Positions 8,359 through 17,732 are shown, numbered from the stretch's first letter. The stretch: 52,614 nt of DNA from Rhodobacterales bacterium (GCA_009993005.1 JAACUH010000073.1:1-52614); one strand, 5' to 3'. The notes: generated by a model not told the origin, from the sequence alone. A program made the numbers and translations.

Positions 8359-11300
8359 ATGGCCTATCCGACACGCGGGCGCGAGCCGCTTCTCGACAGC
8401 ACGACGCAGGCCGTGATCGAAAAGCGCGGCAAGGAATTGCTGGGGCTGGGGCTCATTCTTCTGGGTGTGCTGGCGGCGATGATGATCTGGTCCTATTCGC
8501 CCGATGACCCGAGCTGGATGATTGCGACCGATGCGCCGGTGAACAACTGGCTGGGCCGGCCGGGCGCGTCTCTGGCGCAGCCGCTGTTCATGATCGTGGG
8601 CTATGGCGTCTGGATGCTGCCGCTGGTGCTGCTGACCTGGGGGGGCCGCCTGACCCGCCATTTCGGAGCCGAGCGCGTGATGGCGCGCATCGTCTTTGCG
8701 CCGATCGCCGTCGCCATGGCGGCGATCTATGCCGGCACGCTGGCCAAATCGGCGGACTGGCCGCATATCTTTGGCCTTGGCGGGATGTTCGGCGATACCG
8801 TCAATGGCATGGTGCTGAGCGTCCTGCCACTGGGCGCCGGCATCGCGATCAAGCTGATGTCGCTGCTCGCCGGGGTCGCGACACTGGCGCTGGGCAGCTT
8901 TGTGCTGGGCTTTACCCGTCAGGAAATCCGCATCGGCTGGCGCTACTTCCTCGTCGGGCTGGTGCTGAGCTACGAGCTCTTGCTGCGGCTGGTCGGGCGT
9001 GGAGCCGTGCTGTCGCTGCGTGGCGCGCAGGGGGCGCAGACGCGGCTGGCGGGTGCCATCGCGGCGCGGCGCGAACAGATGCTGGCCGACCGCAGCCAGC
9101 GTGCGGCCGACGTGGCGGCCGCGCTCGACGCGCAGCGGCCGACCGAGCAGATGCTGCGCGCCCAGAGGGTGGCGGCGGTGGTGCGCGCCAACCCCGCGAT
9201 GCCCATCGCACGGCCCGAAGAGCGGCCGCTCGCGCAACGCGCCGCGCCCGATCACCGCGCCGATCACCGCGCCGATCACCGCGCCGATCACCGCGCCGAT
9301 CACCGCACTGACCGGGTGATGCCGCCGATCACCGGCCCTGCGGCGCGCGTGATGCCGGCGGTCGTCGGGCCGGCTGTGGCGGCGGCTCTGGCCGCCCCGA
9401 TGTCTGCCCCGATGTCTGCACCGGTGCGGGCCGCTGCCCCTGCGGGCGGGTTCCTGTCGCGGATGCCCTCGCTGCTCAAGCGGCACGAGCCGCAGCCGAT
9501 GCCGGCGTCCGAACTGGTCGAGGTCGAGGATTTTGCCGACGCGGTCGCCCCGATGGATGGCGACCGCATCAAGGCCAAGATTTCCGACGTGATCCGCGCG
9601 CGGATCGGCAAGGGGCCGATCGCGCCGCTGCCCATCGCCCCGCGCGCGCCGCTGCCCGCCGCCGCGCGGGTCGAGCCGGTGCTGAGTGCCCCGCGCGCTC
9701 CGCAGCCGCAGCCGCAGCCGCAGCCGCCACTGCAACCCGCACCGCCCCAGCCCCTGCGGCTCGACCTTGCGCCGATCCCGGACCTCGACGACGGGGCGCA
9801 GGTGCTGGACGAGGATGCGCTGCTGGGCGAGGATGAGGCCTGGCAGGACCATGCCGTGGCGGAAGAGCCCGCCTTTGTCCGCCGCAGCGCGCCCCCCGTC
9901 GCCGCGCCGCGCCCGGTGGTGCAGCACGCGCCGCGCAAGCCCGCGCCGCAGTCGGCCCGCGCCAAGGCCGAGGCGCAGCCGGCGCTGCCGCTCGAGGACC
10001 GCTATGCCAATTACGAATATCCGCCGCTGAGCCTGCTGACCAACCCGGTCGAGATCCAGCGCCACCACCTCAGCGACGAAGCGCTCGAGCAGAACGCGCG
10101 CATGCTCGAGGCGGTGCTCGACGACTATGGCGTGAAGGGCGAGATCGTGTCGGTCCGCCCCGGCCCGGTGGTCACGATGTACGAGCTCGAGCCAGCGCCG
10201 GGGCTCAAGGCGAGCCGGGTGATCGGGCTCGCCGATGACATCGCGCGCTCGATGTCGGCGCTGTCGGCGCGGGTTTCGACCGTGCCGGGCCGCTCGGTGA
10301 TCGGGATCGAGCTGCCCAATGCGGTGCGCGAAAAGGTCGTGCTGCGCGAGATCCTCAGCGCGCGCGATTTCGGCGACAGCCAGATGCGCCTGCCGCTGGC
10401 GCTGGGCAAGGATATCGGCGGTGAACCCGTCATCGCCAACCTCGCCAAGATGCCGCACCTGCTGATCGCGGGCACCACCGGGTCGGGCAAGTCGGTGGCG
10501 ATCAACACGATGATCCTGTCGCTGCTCTACAAACTCACGCCCGAGGAATGCCGCCTGATCATGATCGACCCCAAGATGCTGGAGCTCAGCGTCTATGACG
10601 GCATCCCGCATCTGCTCTCGCCTGTCGTGACGGACCCGAAAAAGGCTGTGGTCGCGCTGAAATGGGTCGTGGGCGAAATGGAAGAGCGCTACCGCAAGAT
10701 GAGCCGCATGGGCGTGCGCAATATCGAAGGCTACAATGGCCGCGTGCGCGATGCGCTGTCGCGCGGCGAGGTGTTCGAGCGCACGGTGCAGACCGGATTT
10801 GACGAGGACACCGGCGAGCCGATCTTTGAAAGCGACGCCTACACGCCCGAGGTGCTGCCCTATATCGTCGTGATCGTGGACGAGATGGCCGACCTGATGA
10901 TGGTCGCGGGCAAGGAGATCGAGGCCTGCATCCAGCGGCTGGCGCAGATGGCGCGGGCGTCGGGTATCCACCTGATCATGGCGACGCAGCGCCCGTCGGT
11001 CGATGTGATCACCGGCACGATCAAGGCGAACTTTCCCACGCGGATCAGTTTTCAGGTGACGTCGAAGATCGACAGCCGCACGATCCTGGGCGAACAGGGG
11101 GCCGAGCAGCTTCTGGGGATGGGCGACATGCTCTACATGGCGGGCGGGTCGCGGATCACCCGCATCCACGGGCCGTTCTGTTCGGATGAGGAGGTGGAGG
11201 AGATCGTGAACTTCCTCAAAGGCTTTGGCCCGCCTGACTATCTGTCGGGCGTGGTCGATGGCCCCGACGAGGACCGCGAGAGCGATATCGACGCGGTGCT

Positions 11301-11520
11301 GGGGCTGGGGTCGGGCAGCGAGACGGAGGACGCGCTTTACGACATGGCGGTGCAGATCGTCGCGCGGGACCGCAAATGTTCGACCTCCTATATCCAGCGC
11401 AAGCTCGCCATCGGCTACAACAAGGCGGCGCGCCTGGTCGAGCAGATGGAGGACGAAGGCGTGGTCACCCCTGCCAACCATGTCGGCAAGCGCGAGATCC
11501 TGGTCCCTGAGCCGCATTGA
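8359..11520 (+). CDS. ftsK: DNA translocase FtsK
   Basis: A 1053-residue septal DNA pump that moves chromosome termini during division. The N-terminal ~200 residues hold about four membrane segments. A Pro/Ala-rich linker runs from about 230 to 540. The motor has Walker A GTTGSGKS (705-712) and Walker [12 protein letters not shown] (D841, E842). The C-terminal gamma winged-helix domain, which reads KOPS sites, ends in [10 protein letters not shown]. The linker contains a five-copy DHRA repeat (298-317) plus PQ-rich repeats. Complete, with an RBS-like GAGGCGAGGGACG upstream. lolA follows after an unusual palindromic element. Confidence 0.97.
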   Translation: MAYPTRGREPLLDSTTQAVIEKRGKELLGLGLILLGVLAAMMIWSYSPDDPSWMIATDAPVNNWLGRPGASLAQPLFMIVGYGVWMLPLVLLTWGGRLTRHFGAERVMARIVFAPIAVAMAAIYAGTLAKSADWPHIFGLGGMFGDTVNGMVLSVLPLGAGIAIKLMSLLAGVATLALGSFVLGFTRQEIRIGWRYFLVGLVLSYELLLRLVGRGAVLSLRGAQGAQTRLAGAIAARREQMLADRSQRAADVAAALDAQRPTEQMLRAQRVAAVVRANPAMPIARPEERPLAQRAAPDHRADHRADHRADHRADHRTDRVMPPITGPAARVMPAVVGPAVAAALAAPMSAPMSAPVRAAAPAGGFLSRMPSLLKRHEPQPMPASELVEVEDFADAVAPMDGDRIKAKISDVIRARIGKGPIAPLPIAPRAPLPAAARVEPVLSAPRAPQPQPQPQPPLQPAPPQPLRLDLAPIPDLDDGAQVLDEDALLGEDEAWQDHAVAEEPAFVRRSAPPVAAPRPVVQHAPRKPAPQSARAKAEAQPALPLEDRYANYEYPPLSLLTNPVEIQRHHLSDEALEQNARMLEAVLDDYGVKGEIVSVRPGPVVTMYELEPAPGLKASRVIGLADDIARSMSALSARVSTVPGRSVIGIELPNAVREKVVLREILSARDFGDSQMRLPLALGKDIGGEPVIANLAKMPHLLIAGTTGSGKSVAINTMILSLLYKLTPEECRLIMIDPKMLELSVYDGIPHLLSPVVTDPKKAVVALKWVVGEMEERYRKMSRMGVRNIEGYNGRVRDALSRGEVFERTVQTGFDEDTGEPIFESDAYTPEVLPYIVVIVDEMADLMMVAGKEIEACIQRLAQMARASGIHLIMATQRPSVDVITGTIKANFPTRISFQVTSKIDSRTILGEQGAEQLLGMGDMLYMAGGSRITRIHGPFCSDEEVEEIVNFLKGFGPPDYLSGVVDGPDEDRESDIDAVLGLGSGSETEDALYDMAVQIVARDRKCSTSYIQRKLAIGYNKAARLVEQMEDEGVVTPANHVGKREILVPEPH
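9250..9309 (+). repeat. 12-bp in-frame tandem repeat in ftsK linker
   Basis: GATCACCGCGCC occurs four times (9250-9297), then once as GATCACCGCACT (9298-9309), encoding five DHRA/DHRT units at FtsK residues 298-317. A second 12-bp duplication encoding APMS twice lies near 9396-9420, and a CAGCCG repeat near 9703-9724. All lie in the disordered linker between membrane and motor domains, where length changes should be tolerated. Confidence 0.93.
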
Positions 11521-11542
11521 ACGCGCGGCGGGCGCCAGGGAG

Positions 11543-11625
11543 AAAATTCTTCGTACGAAGAATTTTGGAAGAATTTTCGTACGAAAATTCTTGCCTCCGG
11601 CGGGAGTATTTTGGGCACAAAGAAG
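11543..11625. repeat. Twin 24-bp palindromes plus 33-nt tail (copy 1)
   Basis: Two perfect 24-bp palindromes, 11543-11566 (half AAAATTCTTCGT) and 11569-11592 (half AAGAATTTTCGT), are separated by two bases and share the core TTCGTACGAA. They are followed from 11593 by a tail beginning TGCCTCCGGCGGGAG, containing TATTTT, and ending GCACAAAGAAG at 11625. The element starts 22 bases after the ftsK stop and precedes lolA. The same architecture recurs at 17098-17180. The tail holds a small CTCC-GGCG-GGAG hairpin followed by a T-rich run, which looks terminator-like; function is inferred. Confidence 0.92.
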
Positions 11626-11748
11626 CCGCGGCTTGCGGCTGACAGGCGATAACGGGCGGTGTGATATCGCCTAGCGCTCGCGTTTGTGCTCTCCCGTGCC
11701 TATCTCGGGTGCAGAGCAATATCGCCCGTTCACCATGAGGACGCCAGA

Positions 11749-12345
11749 ATGACCCGTTTCCGCATGATCCTTGCCGCCGCCTTGCTGCTGGCCCTGCCGG
11801 TGCAGGCACAGCAGTTGTCGCTGGGCGAGGTGTCGAGCTACCTCAACCAGTTGCAGACCGCGCAGGGGGGGTTCACCCAGATCAACGGCGATGGCACGCT
11901 GTCAACCGGCACGATCTACATCAAGCGGCCCGGCCGGGTGCGGTTCGAATATGCGCCGCCAGAGCGGTCGCTGGTGATCGCCGGGGGGGGGCAGGTCGCG
12001 ATTTTTGACCCGCGGTCCAACACCGGGCCTGACCGCTATCCGCTCAACCAGACGCCGCTCAACATCATTCTCGAGCGCAATGTCGATCTGACCCGTGCGC
12101 GGATGGTGACGGGGCATGTCTCAGACGGGACCACAACCACGATTACGGCGCAGGACCCCGAGCATCCGGAATATGGCTCGATCCAGATGGTGTTCACCGC
12201 CAACCCGGTCGAATTGCGCCAATGGATCGTGACCGATGACACCGGCGTGCAGACGACCGTGATTCTCAACGACCTGCGCACCGGTGGCACGATCCGCGAC
12301 ATCCTGTTCAACATCCAGAACGAGATGGCGAACTGGAACCCCTGA
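11749..12345 (+). CDS. lolA: Outer-membrane lipoprotein carrier, LolA family
   Basis: A 198-residue periplasmic chaperone that receives lipoproteins from LolCDE and carries them to the outer membrane. A cleavable Sec signal peptide is evident (MTRFRMILAAALLLALPVQA, then Q). The mature part has the LolA pattern: a helix with LNQLQTAQGGFTQ, then GTIYIKRPGRVRFEY and LVIAGGGQVAIFDPRS. The frame is open 21 codons further upstream, but ATG 11749 gives the signal peptide directly. Position after ftsK supports the assignment. It is convergent with the NarL-type regulator, 12 bases away. Confidence 0.92.
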   Translation: MTRFRMILAAALLLALPVQAQQLSLGEVSSYLNQLQTAQGGFTQINGDGTLSTGTIYIKRPGRVRFEYAPPERSLVIAGGGQVAIFDPRSNTGPDRYPLNQTPLNIILERNVDLTRARMVTGHVSDGTTTTITAQDPEHPEYGSIQMVFTANPVELRQWIVTDDTGVQTTVILNDLRTGGTIRDILFNIQNEMANWNP

Positions 12346-12357
12346 GGGCTGTCGCGC

Positions 12358-13011
12358 TCAGGCGCGGCCTTCGCCCCAATGGCCGCGCGCGATCAGCGCG
12401 GCCTCGGTGCGGTTGCGCACATGCAGTTTCTGCAGGATCGCTGTCATGTAATGCTTGACCGTCTTTTCCTGCAAGTCGAGGTCGATCGCGACCTCCTTGT
12501 TGCTGCGCCCCTGCGCCACGAGCCGCAGGATATCCTCTTCGCGCTTGGTCAGCGTGTCGATCTCGGAGGCCGGTTTTGCGGCGGGGCGGGGCGCGTTGAG
12601 CGCAGCCAGCACCTTGAGCGCGAGCGAGGGTGCGACATAGCTGCGGCCGGCCGCGAGGTCGGATACGATCGACACCAGTTCGCGCGAGCCGACGCCCTTG
12701 AGGATATAGCCAAGCGCCCCGGCCTTGAGCGCCTGCATCACGTCATCATCCTCTTCCGACACCGTGAGCATGGCGATGCGCGGCGGGTTTTCGAGCGCCG
12801 CAACCTGACGCAACGTCGCGATCCCGCCATCGGGCATCGAGATGTCGAGCAGCACCACATCGGGCCGCATCTCGCGCACCAGCGCCAGCGCTTCGCGCCC
12901 GGAGGATGCCTGGCCCACAACATCGAAGAGGCCGCATTCGGTCAGGCTGCGGCTGACGCCCTCGCGGTAGAGCGGGTGGTCATCGGCGATCACAATGCGG
13001 GTGAGGGTCAT
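12358..13011 (-). CDS. NarL/FixJ-family response regulator
   Basis: A 217-residue regulator with receiver domain (about 4-120; acidic D10-D11, phospho-acceptor D56 in VLLDISMPDGG, K105) and a LuxR-type helix-turn-helix (about 150-212; LTKREEDILRLVAQGRSNKEVA, split over the recognition helices). It overlaps its kinase gene by four bases and is certainly the cognate partner. The regulated genes are unknown; nothing nearby suggests nitrate or a specific stimulus. Confidence 0.93.
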   Translation of the reverse strand: MTLTRIVIADDHPLYREGVSRSLTECGLFDVVGQASSGREALALVREMRPDVVLLDISMPDGGIATLRQVAALENPPRIAMLTVSEEDDDVMQALKAGALGYILKGVGSRELVSIVSDLAAGRSYVAPSLALKVLAALNAPRPAAKPASEIDTLTKREEDILRLVAQGRSNKEVAIDLDLQEKTVKHYMTAILQKLHVRNRTEAALIARGHWGEGRA

Positions 13012-14438
13012 CTGTCGGCTCCGGCGTCAAGGGTCATGCAAAGCTCTGTCCCGCCAAGCGGGTGGGTGCGCGCGACAAAAGTTCCGCCCAGGCTCTCTAC
13101 CCGGTCCCGCAGACCGGCGAGGCCAAGGCCGTGTTCGGCGGCAGTCTCGCCGGGCAGGTCGGTGACCGTCAGTGTCTCGAGCCCCGGACCCCGGTCACGC
13201 AGGGTCAATGTCAGCTGCTGTGTCGTGCAGGTCAGGGTGACGGCAAGCCCGACCCCGCCGGCATGGCGGCTTGCGTTGCTCAGCCCTTCCTGCAGGAAAC
13301 GGAACACGCAGATGCGCTCGGCCGGGGACAGGGCAGGGGGCGTGTCGCAAGAGATGGTAATCGCGACCTCATGTCCGGTGCGCACCACATGCGCATCGAC
13401 CGCGCCGCGCAGAATGTCGGGCAGGGGGCGATCGGCGATATCGGGCAGCGACAGGCCGCGCGACAGGGCGCGCACCTCGGTCATCGCATCGGTGATCGCC
13501 ACCGCGACGGTATCAAGCTCGCCATTGGCGGCAGGGGTTTCCATATGGTCGCGCAGGTTGTCGAGGCGCAGCGCGGCATAGGCCAGATATTGCGCCGGTC
13601 CGTCGTGCAGGTCGGCGCCGATCCGGCGCATCGACTGTTCGGTCTGTGCTGCCGCGCGGGCGGCGGCCGATTGCACGCGGCGGCGCAGGTCCTCGTTGCG
13701 CGCCGACATCTCGGTCAGGTCGGCCATCCGCGCATCGAGGTCGCGCCGCTGCCGGTCGATCAGGCGGCTGCCGCCCAGCACGATGATATAGAGCAGCGAG
13801 CCCAGCCCCAGCATGATCGCCAGCACCGTAAACCAGGCCGCGCGCCGCGCCGCGATCAGGTCGGCGTGCAATTCGTGGTTGACCTCGTATAACTCGGCCA
13901 CCGCGATCACCTCGCCCGACCAGACCTCGCGGATCGGCGAATAGATCTCGAGCAGCGGCATGTCGAGTGCCGCCTCCGACAGGTCCTCGGCGCCTGAGAG
14001 GTCGTCGAAATCGGCTGTCACCTGCCCGGCCCAGGCGCGGCGCAGGTTGTCGGTCAGCGGAAAGGTCTGGCCGACGATCTCCTTGTTGCTGGCGTCGATC
14101 AGATAGCCGTCGTTGCGCCAGAACTTGTAGGAGACCACGCGCTGACCCAGCGCGGTATTGGCCAGCAACTCCTCCAGCGCGCGCTGCGCGCCCGGCGACA
14201 ACGCTTCGCCGGTGGCCAGCTGCTGGCTGATCGGCGAGATGAAGCTTTCCATGTAGATGGCCGTCGCATTGGCCGAATTGCGCACGACCGAATCCTCGAT
14301 CCGCTCGGTCACCCATGACCCGATGGCCAGCGCGGCCATGATCAGCACAAGGCTGCTGGCGATGGCATATTGCGTGGCCAGCGACATGCTCTGCCACTGG
14401 CGGGCCGGTGCGGCGCGGGAAAGATCCATAACTGTCAT
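13008..14438 (-). CDS. NarX-type membrane sensor histidine kinase
   Basis: A 476-residue HisKA_3-type kinase. One membrane segment at about 23-41 and another at about 201-221 frame a periplasmic sensor region of about 160 residues. The phospho-acceptor is H278 in RRIGADLHDGPAQYLA. The ATP-binding domain has EGLSNASRHAGG as N-box and GLGLAGLRDRVESLGG as G-box. The periplasmic part lacks any motif I can name, so the signal is unknown. The start at 14438 is taken; a second ATG three codons in is possible. The response regulator overlaps its end by four bases. Confidence 0.92.
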   Translation of the reverse strand: MTVMDLSRAAPARQWQSMSLATQYAIASSLVLIMAALAIGSWVTERIEDSVVRNSANATAIYMESFISPISQQLATGEALSPGAQRALEELLANTALGQRVVSYKFWRNDGYLIDASNKEIVGQTFPLTDNLRRAWAGQVTADFDDLSGAEDLSEAALDMPLLEIYSPIREVWSGEVIAVAELYEVNHELHADLIAARRAAWFTVLAIMLGLGSLLYIIVLGGSRLIDRQRRDLDARMADLTEMSARNEDLRRRVQSAAARAAAQTEQSMRRIGADLHDGPAQYLAYAALRLDNLRDHMETPAANGELDTVAVAITDAMTEVRALSRGLSLPDIADRPLPDILRGAVDAHVVRTGHEVAITISCDTPPALSPAERICVFRFLQEGLSNASRHAGGVGLAVTLTCTTQQLTLTLRDRGPGLETLTVTDLPGETAAEHGLGLAGLRDRVESLGGTFVARTHPLGGTELCMTLDAGADR

Positions 14439-14500
14439 GGCCCCACTTATTGCCCAAGATCATGCAGTTGGAATACGGTCTTTGGTCTGATCCTTCGCAA

Positions 14501-15085
14501 TCAGATACGACGGCAAGAGCGCAATTGCGCGTCATACATCACCGCGCGGCTCTCGATCTCGCCGGCGATGCGCAGCAGCCAGCCCTTGCTGTCATAGCTG
14601 CGCCGCAGATAGCCCTGCCGCCCCTCGTGATAGGCCAGATACTGGTTGCGCGCGTCATTGAGCGCCACGCCGGTCTCGGCCACGGTCTTGGTCATGTACC
14701 AGCCCATGAAGTCGGTGGCGTCGCCGATGTCGTCGCGCCGGGCGCGGCGGTTGCCCGTCTCGGAGAGGTATTCGGCCCAGGTCCCGTCGAGCGCCTGCGA
14801 ATAGCCATAGGCCGAGGATTGCCGCCCGATCGGGATCACGCCCAGCGCGTATTGATGCGGGGTGCGCGCGTTGCCGACGAATTTGCTCTCCTGATAGATC
14901 ATCGCCATCAGCACCGCGACGGGGACGCCCCATTTGCGTTCGGTCGCGCGGAAGGCGCGCAGGTATTCGGGGTGTTGCGCCACGATGGAACACGCATTGT
15001 CGAGCTCGCGCGGGGCCGCGAACTGCCGTTCGCCGCAGCCCGCGACGAACACCATCAATACCATGGCGCGAAAGAGTCTGCTCAT
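14501..15085 (-). CDS. Lipoprotein lytic transglycosylase, SLT-like
   Basis: A 194-residue lipoprotein. The signal peptide ends in the lipobox VAGC (C17), so it should be anchored to a membrane by acylated Cys. The catalytic domain has IYQESKF with the presumed catalytic Glu, then AYGYSQALDGTWAEYL, the goose-lysozyme/SLT signature that cleaves the MurNAc-GlcNAc bond of peptidoglycan. ATG at 15085 is chosen because AGAGGCAG precedes it; the frame is open upstream to 15217 without good starts. It is divergent from hspQ. Confidence 0.85.
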   Translation of the reverse strand: MSRLFRAMVLMVFVAGCGERQFAAPRELDNACSIVAQHPEYLRAFRATERKWGVPVAVLMAMIYQESKFVGNARTPHQYALGVIPIGRQSSAYGYSQALDGTWAEYLSETGNRRARRDDIGDATDFMGWYMTKTVAETGVALNDARNQYLAYHEGRQGYLRRSYDSKGWLLRIAGEIESRAVMYDAQLRSCRRI

Positions 15086-15312
15086 CTGCCTCTCGCTTTT
15101 CTTGGCCGTCTTTTGTGACATCCTAGCCGATTGCGGTGATGCTGGAAACCGGTATCCGCGCAGCCGGTGGTGACCATCCGGCGCGTCGGCAGGAAACCGG
15201 CGGGCGCCGCGCCGCACAAATGTCCACAGACTGTTTCTGCAAAACAGATGCGCGGGGGCGTGGACTTTTCGCGGTTCTGGCGCGTAATAGAGCGACGGGG
15301 GATCTGTAAAAG

Positions 15313-15639
15313 ATGCTTAAGACACGGGCCAAATATCACCTCGGACAGGTCGTCCGGCACCGCAAGCACCCGTTTCGCGGTGTCGTGTTCGACGTGGACG
15401 CGATGTTCTCGAACACCGAGGAATGGTATGAGGCGATCCCCGAGGAAAGCCGCCCGAAAAGAGACCAGCCGTTCTATCATCTGCTCGCCGAAAACGACCA
15501 GAGCTACTATGTGGCCTATGTGTCCGAGCAGAACCTTGTCGCCGATTATTCGGGGGTTCCGGTCGATCATCCCGACCTTGACGACCTGTTCGGTCCTTTC
15601 GAGGATGGTCACTATCCCTTGCAGGTCCAGCTCAACTAA
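15313..15639 (+). CDS. hspQ: Heat-shock protein HspQ (YccV family)
   Basis: A 108-residue protein of the HspQ/YccV family, named for hemimethylated-DNA binding and later shown in enterobacteria to enhance Lon-dependent degradation. Family landmarks are KYHLGQVVRHRKHPFRGVVFDVD, split around residue 18, then PFYHLLAEN and YVAYVSEQNLV. Length matches the family. It has its own upstream region, shared divergently with the transglycosylase, in which I see no clear heat-shock promoter. Confidence 0.93.
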   Translation: MLKTRAKYHLGQVVRHRKHPFRGVVFDVDAMFSNTEEWYEAIPEESRPKRDQPFYHLLAENDQSYYVAYVSEQNLVADYSGVPVDHPDLDDLFGPFEDGHYPLQVQLN

Positions 15640-15658
15640 CCGCAAGATCGTGAGGGCG

Positions 15659-15695
15659 GGGACCGGGCAACGCGGGTCGGTCCAGCCTTTTTGCG
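15659..15695 (+). terminator. Possible terminator after hspQ
   Basis: GGACCG at 15660 pairs with CGGTCC near 15678-15683, followed by AGCCTTTTTG. The stem is six base pairs with a large loop, so this is a weak candidate. The rest of the 250-base gap to the thiolase gene has one further small hairpin, ATCCCGG paired with CCGGGAT near 15848-15869, and no convincing gene. Confidence 0.35.
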
Positions 15696-15889
15696 AATGA
15701 ACCTCGACGCCCCGCTACTGGGTGGGGGCTTTGTCACGGGGCGCCGAGGGAAGCCATGCAGCTACATCCTCTTGATCACATCAGGGCGCGGCGGCACCAT
15801 GGAGCCAAAGGGGCGTTTTTGCGGCACTTGCCCGGAAACCGGAAACAATCCCGGTCATCCTGCCGGGATCCTGGGGGGATGAGGCGACA

Positions 15890-17077
15890 ATGCGGACCGT
15901 CGTGATTGCAGGTGCGGCACGCACGCCGCTGGGGTCCTTCCAGGGCGAGTTGGCCGAACTGCCCGCCCCCGTGCTGGGTGGCGTGGCGATTCGCGCCGCG
16001 CTGGCGCAGGCGCGGCTCGGGACGGTCGATGAGGTCGTCATGGGATGCGTGCTTTCCGCCGGGATCGGCCAGGCGCCCGCCCGGCAGGCGGGCTTTGCCG
16101 CCGGTCTGGGCGATGGGGTGCCGGCCACGACGCTGAACAAGATGTGCGGTTCGGGGATGAAGGCGGTGATGCTGGCCTATGACCAGGTCGCGCTGGGCGG
16201 TGCCGGCACGATCGTCGCCGGCGGGATGGAGAGCATGACCAACGCGCCCTACCTGCTGGCCAAACTGCGCGGCGGCGCGCGCATCGGCCACCAGTCGGTG
16301 CAGGATTCGTTGTTTCTCGACGGGCTCGAGGATGCCTATGACCGCGCATCCGATGGCAGCCGCCGCCTGATGGGCAGTTTTGCCGAGGATTGGGCCAGCG
16401 CCTTCGGCTTTGACCGCGCGGCGCAGGATGCCTATGCGCTGCAGTCGCTTGCGGATGCGCGGCGGGCGCAGGCCGAGGGCGCCTTTGCCGCCGAGATCGC
16501 GCCGGTGCGGATCGAAGGCCGCAGCGGCCGCGCCACGATCACCGTCGATGAACAGCCCGGCCGCGCCCGGCCCGACCGGATCGCGCAACTGCGCCCGGCC
16601 TTTCGCCCCGATGGGACGGTGACGGCGGCCAATGCCTCGTCGATTTCGGACGGGGCGGCGGCACTGGTGATCGCGGCCGGGCAGGTGGCGCGGGCCCGCG
16701 GCCTGCCGCTGCGTGCACAGGTGATGGGCCACGCGACCCATGCCGGACCGCCGGGCCGATTCACCACCGCCCCGGTGCCCGCCGCCCGCGCGCTTTTGCG
16801 CAAGCTGGGCTGGCAGGTGGGCGATGTCGATCTGTGGGAGGTGAACGAGGCCTTTGCGGTGGTGCCGATGGCCTTCATGGCCGAGATGGGCGTGCCGCGC
16901 GACCGGCTCAACGTGCATGGCGGCGCCTGCGCGCTGGGTCATCCGATCGGCGCCTCGGGGGCGCGGATCATCGTGACCCTGCTGCATGCGCTCGAGCGGC
17001 GCGGGCTGAACCGCGGGGTCGCCGCCATCTGCATCGGTGGCGGCGAAGCGACGGCTGTCGCCATCGAACGCCCCTAG
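15890..17077 (+). CDS. Thiolase (acetyl-CoA C-acyltransferase)
   Basis: A 395-residue thiolase with all catalytic elements: nucleophile C86 in LNKMCGSGMKA, H351 in GACALGHPIGASGAR, and C381 in CIGGGEA. It either condenses two acetyl-CoA to acetoacetyl-CoA or cleaves 3-ketoacyl-CoA; the length and sequence are closest to biosynthetic-type PhaA/AtoB enzymes. No phaB, phaC or fatty-acid oxidation partner is adjacent, so its pathway is open. The ATG follows a GGGGGGATGAGG ribosome-binding region. A palindromic repeat begins 21 bases after its stop. Confidence 0.92.
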   Translation: MRTVVIAGAARTPLGSFQGELAELPAPVLGGVAIRAALAQARLGTVDEVVMGCVLSAGIGQAPARQAGFAAGLGDGVPATTLNKMCGSGMKAVMLAYDQVALGGAGTIVAGGMESMTNAPYLLAKLRGGARIGHQSVQDSLFLDGLEDAYDRASDGSRRLMGSFAEDWASAFGFDRAAQDAYALQSLADARRAQAEGAFAAEIAPVRIEGRSGRATITVDEQPGRARPDRIAQLRPAFRPDGTVTAANASSISDGAAALVIAAGQVARARGLPLRAQVMGHATHAGPPGRFTTAPVPAARALLRKLGWQVGDVDLWEVNEAFAVVPMAFMAEMGVPRDRLNVHGGACALGHPIGASGARIIVTLLHALERRGLNRGVAAICIGGGEATAVAIERP

Positions 17078-17097
17078 GCCCCGGCCGGCGGGGGGCC

Positions 17098-17180
17098 AAG
17101 AATTTTCGTACGAAAATTCTTTCAGGATTTTTCGTACGAAAAATCCTTGCCTCCGGCGGGAGTATTTTGAGCACAAAGAA
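17098..17180. repeat. Twin 24-bp palindromes plus 33-nt tail (copy 2)
   Basis: Palindromes at 17098-17121 (half AAGAATTTTCGT, identical to the second palindrome of copy 1) and 17124-17147 (half AGGATTTTTCGT) are again two bases apart. The tail runs from 17148 (TGCCTCCGGCGGGAG, TATTTT, GCACAAAGAAG) to 17180. The element begins 21 bases after the thiolase stop and ends 18 bases before the next start. Spacing and order match copy 1 exactly, and the arms differ symmetrically so pairing is kept. Confidence 0.92.
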
Positions 17181-17198
17181 GTCACGAGGGAGTACGCA

Positions 17199-17651
17199 AT
17201 GCGGGTCGATTACAGGGTGCTGGGGCAGACGATTGCAGCCCTGACCGAGGGCGAGGACGATGTCGTGGCGCTGATGGCGACGGTGGCTTGCGAGGTGCAT
17301 CATGCGGATGACAGGTTCGACTGGACCGGGTTTTACAGGGTGGTGGCGCCCGAACTGCTCAAGATCGGGCCCTATCAGGGCGGCCATGGATGCCTTGTCA
17401 TCCCGTTCTCGCGCGGGGTCTGTGGCGCCGCGGCGCGGCGGTGCGAGGTGCAGATCGTGGACGATGTGGAGGAGTTTGACGGCCATATCGCCTGTTCCAG
17501 CAGCACCCGGTCAGAGATTGTGCTGCCGGTGCGTGACCGGTCGGGCCGGTTGATCGGGGTATTCGACATCGACAGCGATCTGCCGGCGGCTTTTGACCGC
17601 GCCGATGCGGAGGCTTTGGGGGCCATTCTGGCGCAGGTCTTCGCAAAATGA
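17199..17651 (+). CDS. msrC: Free methionine-(R)-sulfoxide reductase (GAF)
   Basis: A 150-residue single GAF-domain enzyme that reduces free L-methionine-(R)-sulfoxide. The three cysteines C65, C75 and C99 (HGCLVIPFSRGVCG and HIACSSSTRSEIVLP) have the same 10- and 24-residue spacing as the catalytic set of the E. coli enzyme. FDWTGFY and IGVFDIDSD are further family markers. ATG 17199 is preferred to in-frame upstream codons, which run through the repeat element. It fits an oxidative-stress repair role; no thioredoxin gene is adjacent. Confidence 0.92.
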   Translation: MRVDYRVLGQTIAALTEGEDDVVALMATVACEVHHADDRFDWTGFYRVVAPELLKIGPYQGGHGCLVIPFSRGVCGAAARRCEVQIVDDVEEFDGHIACSSSTRSEIVLPVRDRSGRLIGVFDIDSDLPAAFDRADAEALGAILAQVFAK

Positions 17652-17732
17652 CGCCAAGGCGTCGTTTTCAGGACAGGTCTGCGCCGCGTTTGTGAAAAAT
17701 TGAGCTAAAATTTCATGATCTGGAGGTCGTGG

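Noticed and set aside
7192-11517. Very long minus-strand open frame opposite ftsK (also opposite 47341-50565 and 21873-24704)
   Set aside because: High GC third positions suppress stops on the opposite strand. The translations are low-complexity His/Arg/Gly-rich and the plus-strand proteins are complete known families.
11543-11625. Insertion-sequence remnant or transposon ends
   Set aside because: No transposase fragment or target duplication; the palindromes are 2 bp apart with a fixed tail, unlike terminal inverted repeats.
15082-15645. 187-codon minus frame opposite hspQ
   Set aside because: It is a shadow of hspQ, which matches its family over the full length.
15691-15882. 63-codon open frame between hspQ and the thiolase gene
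   Set aside because: No ribosome-binding site, no recognisable sequence, and it spans hairpin-containing intergenic DNA.
17037-17198. N-terminal extension of the methionine sulfoxide reductase
   Set aside because: It would translate the twin-palindrome element; the canonical protein starts at 17199.
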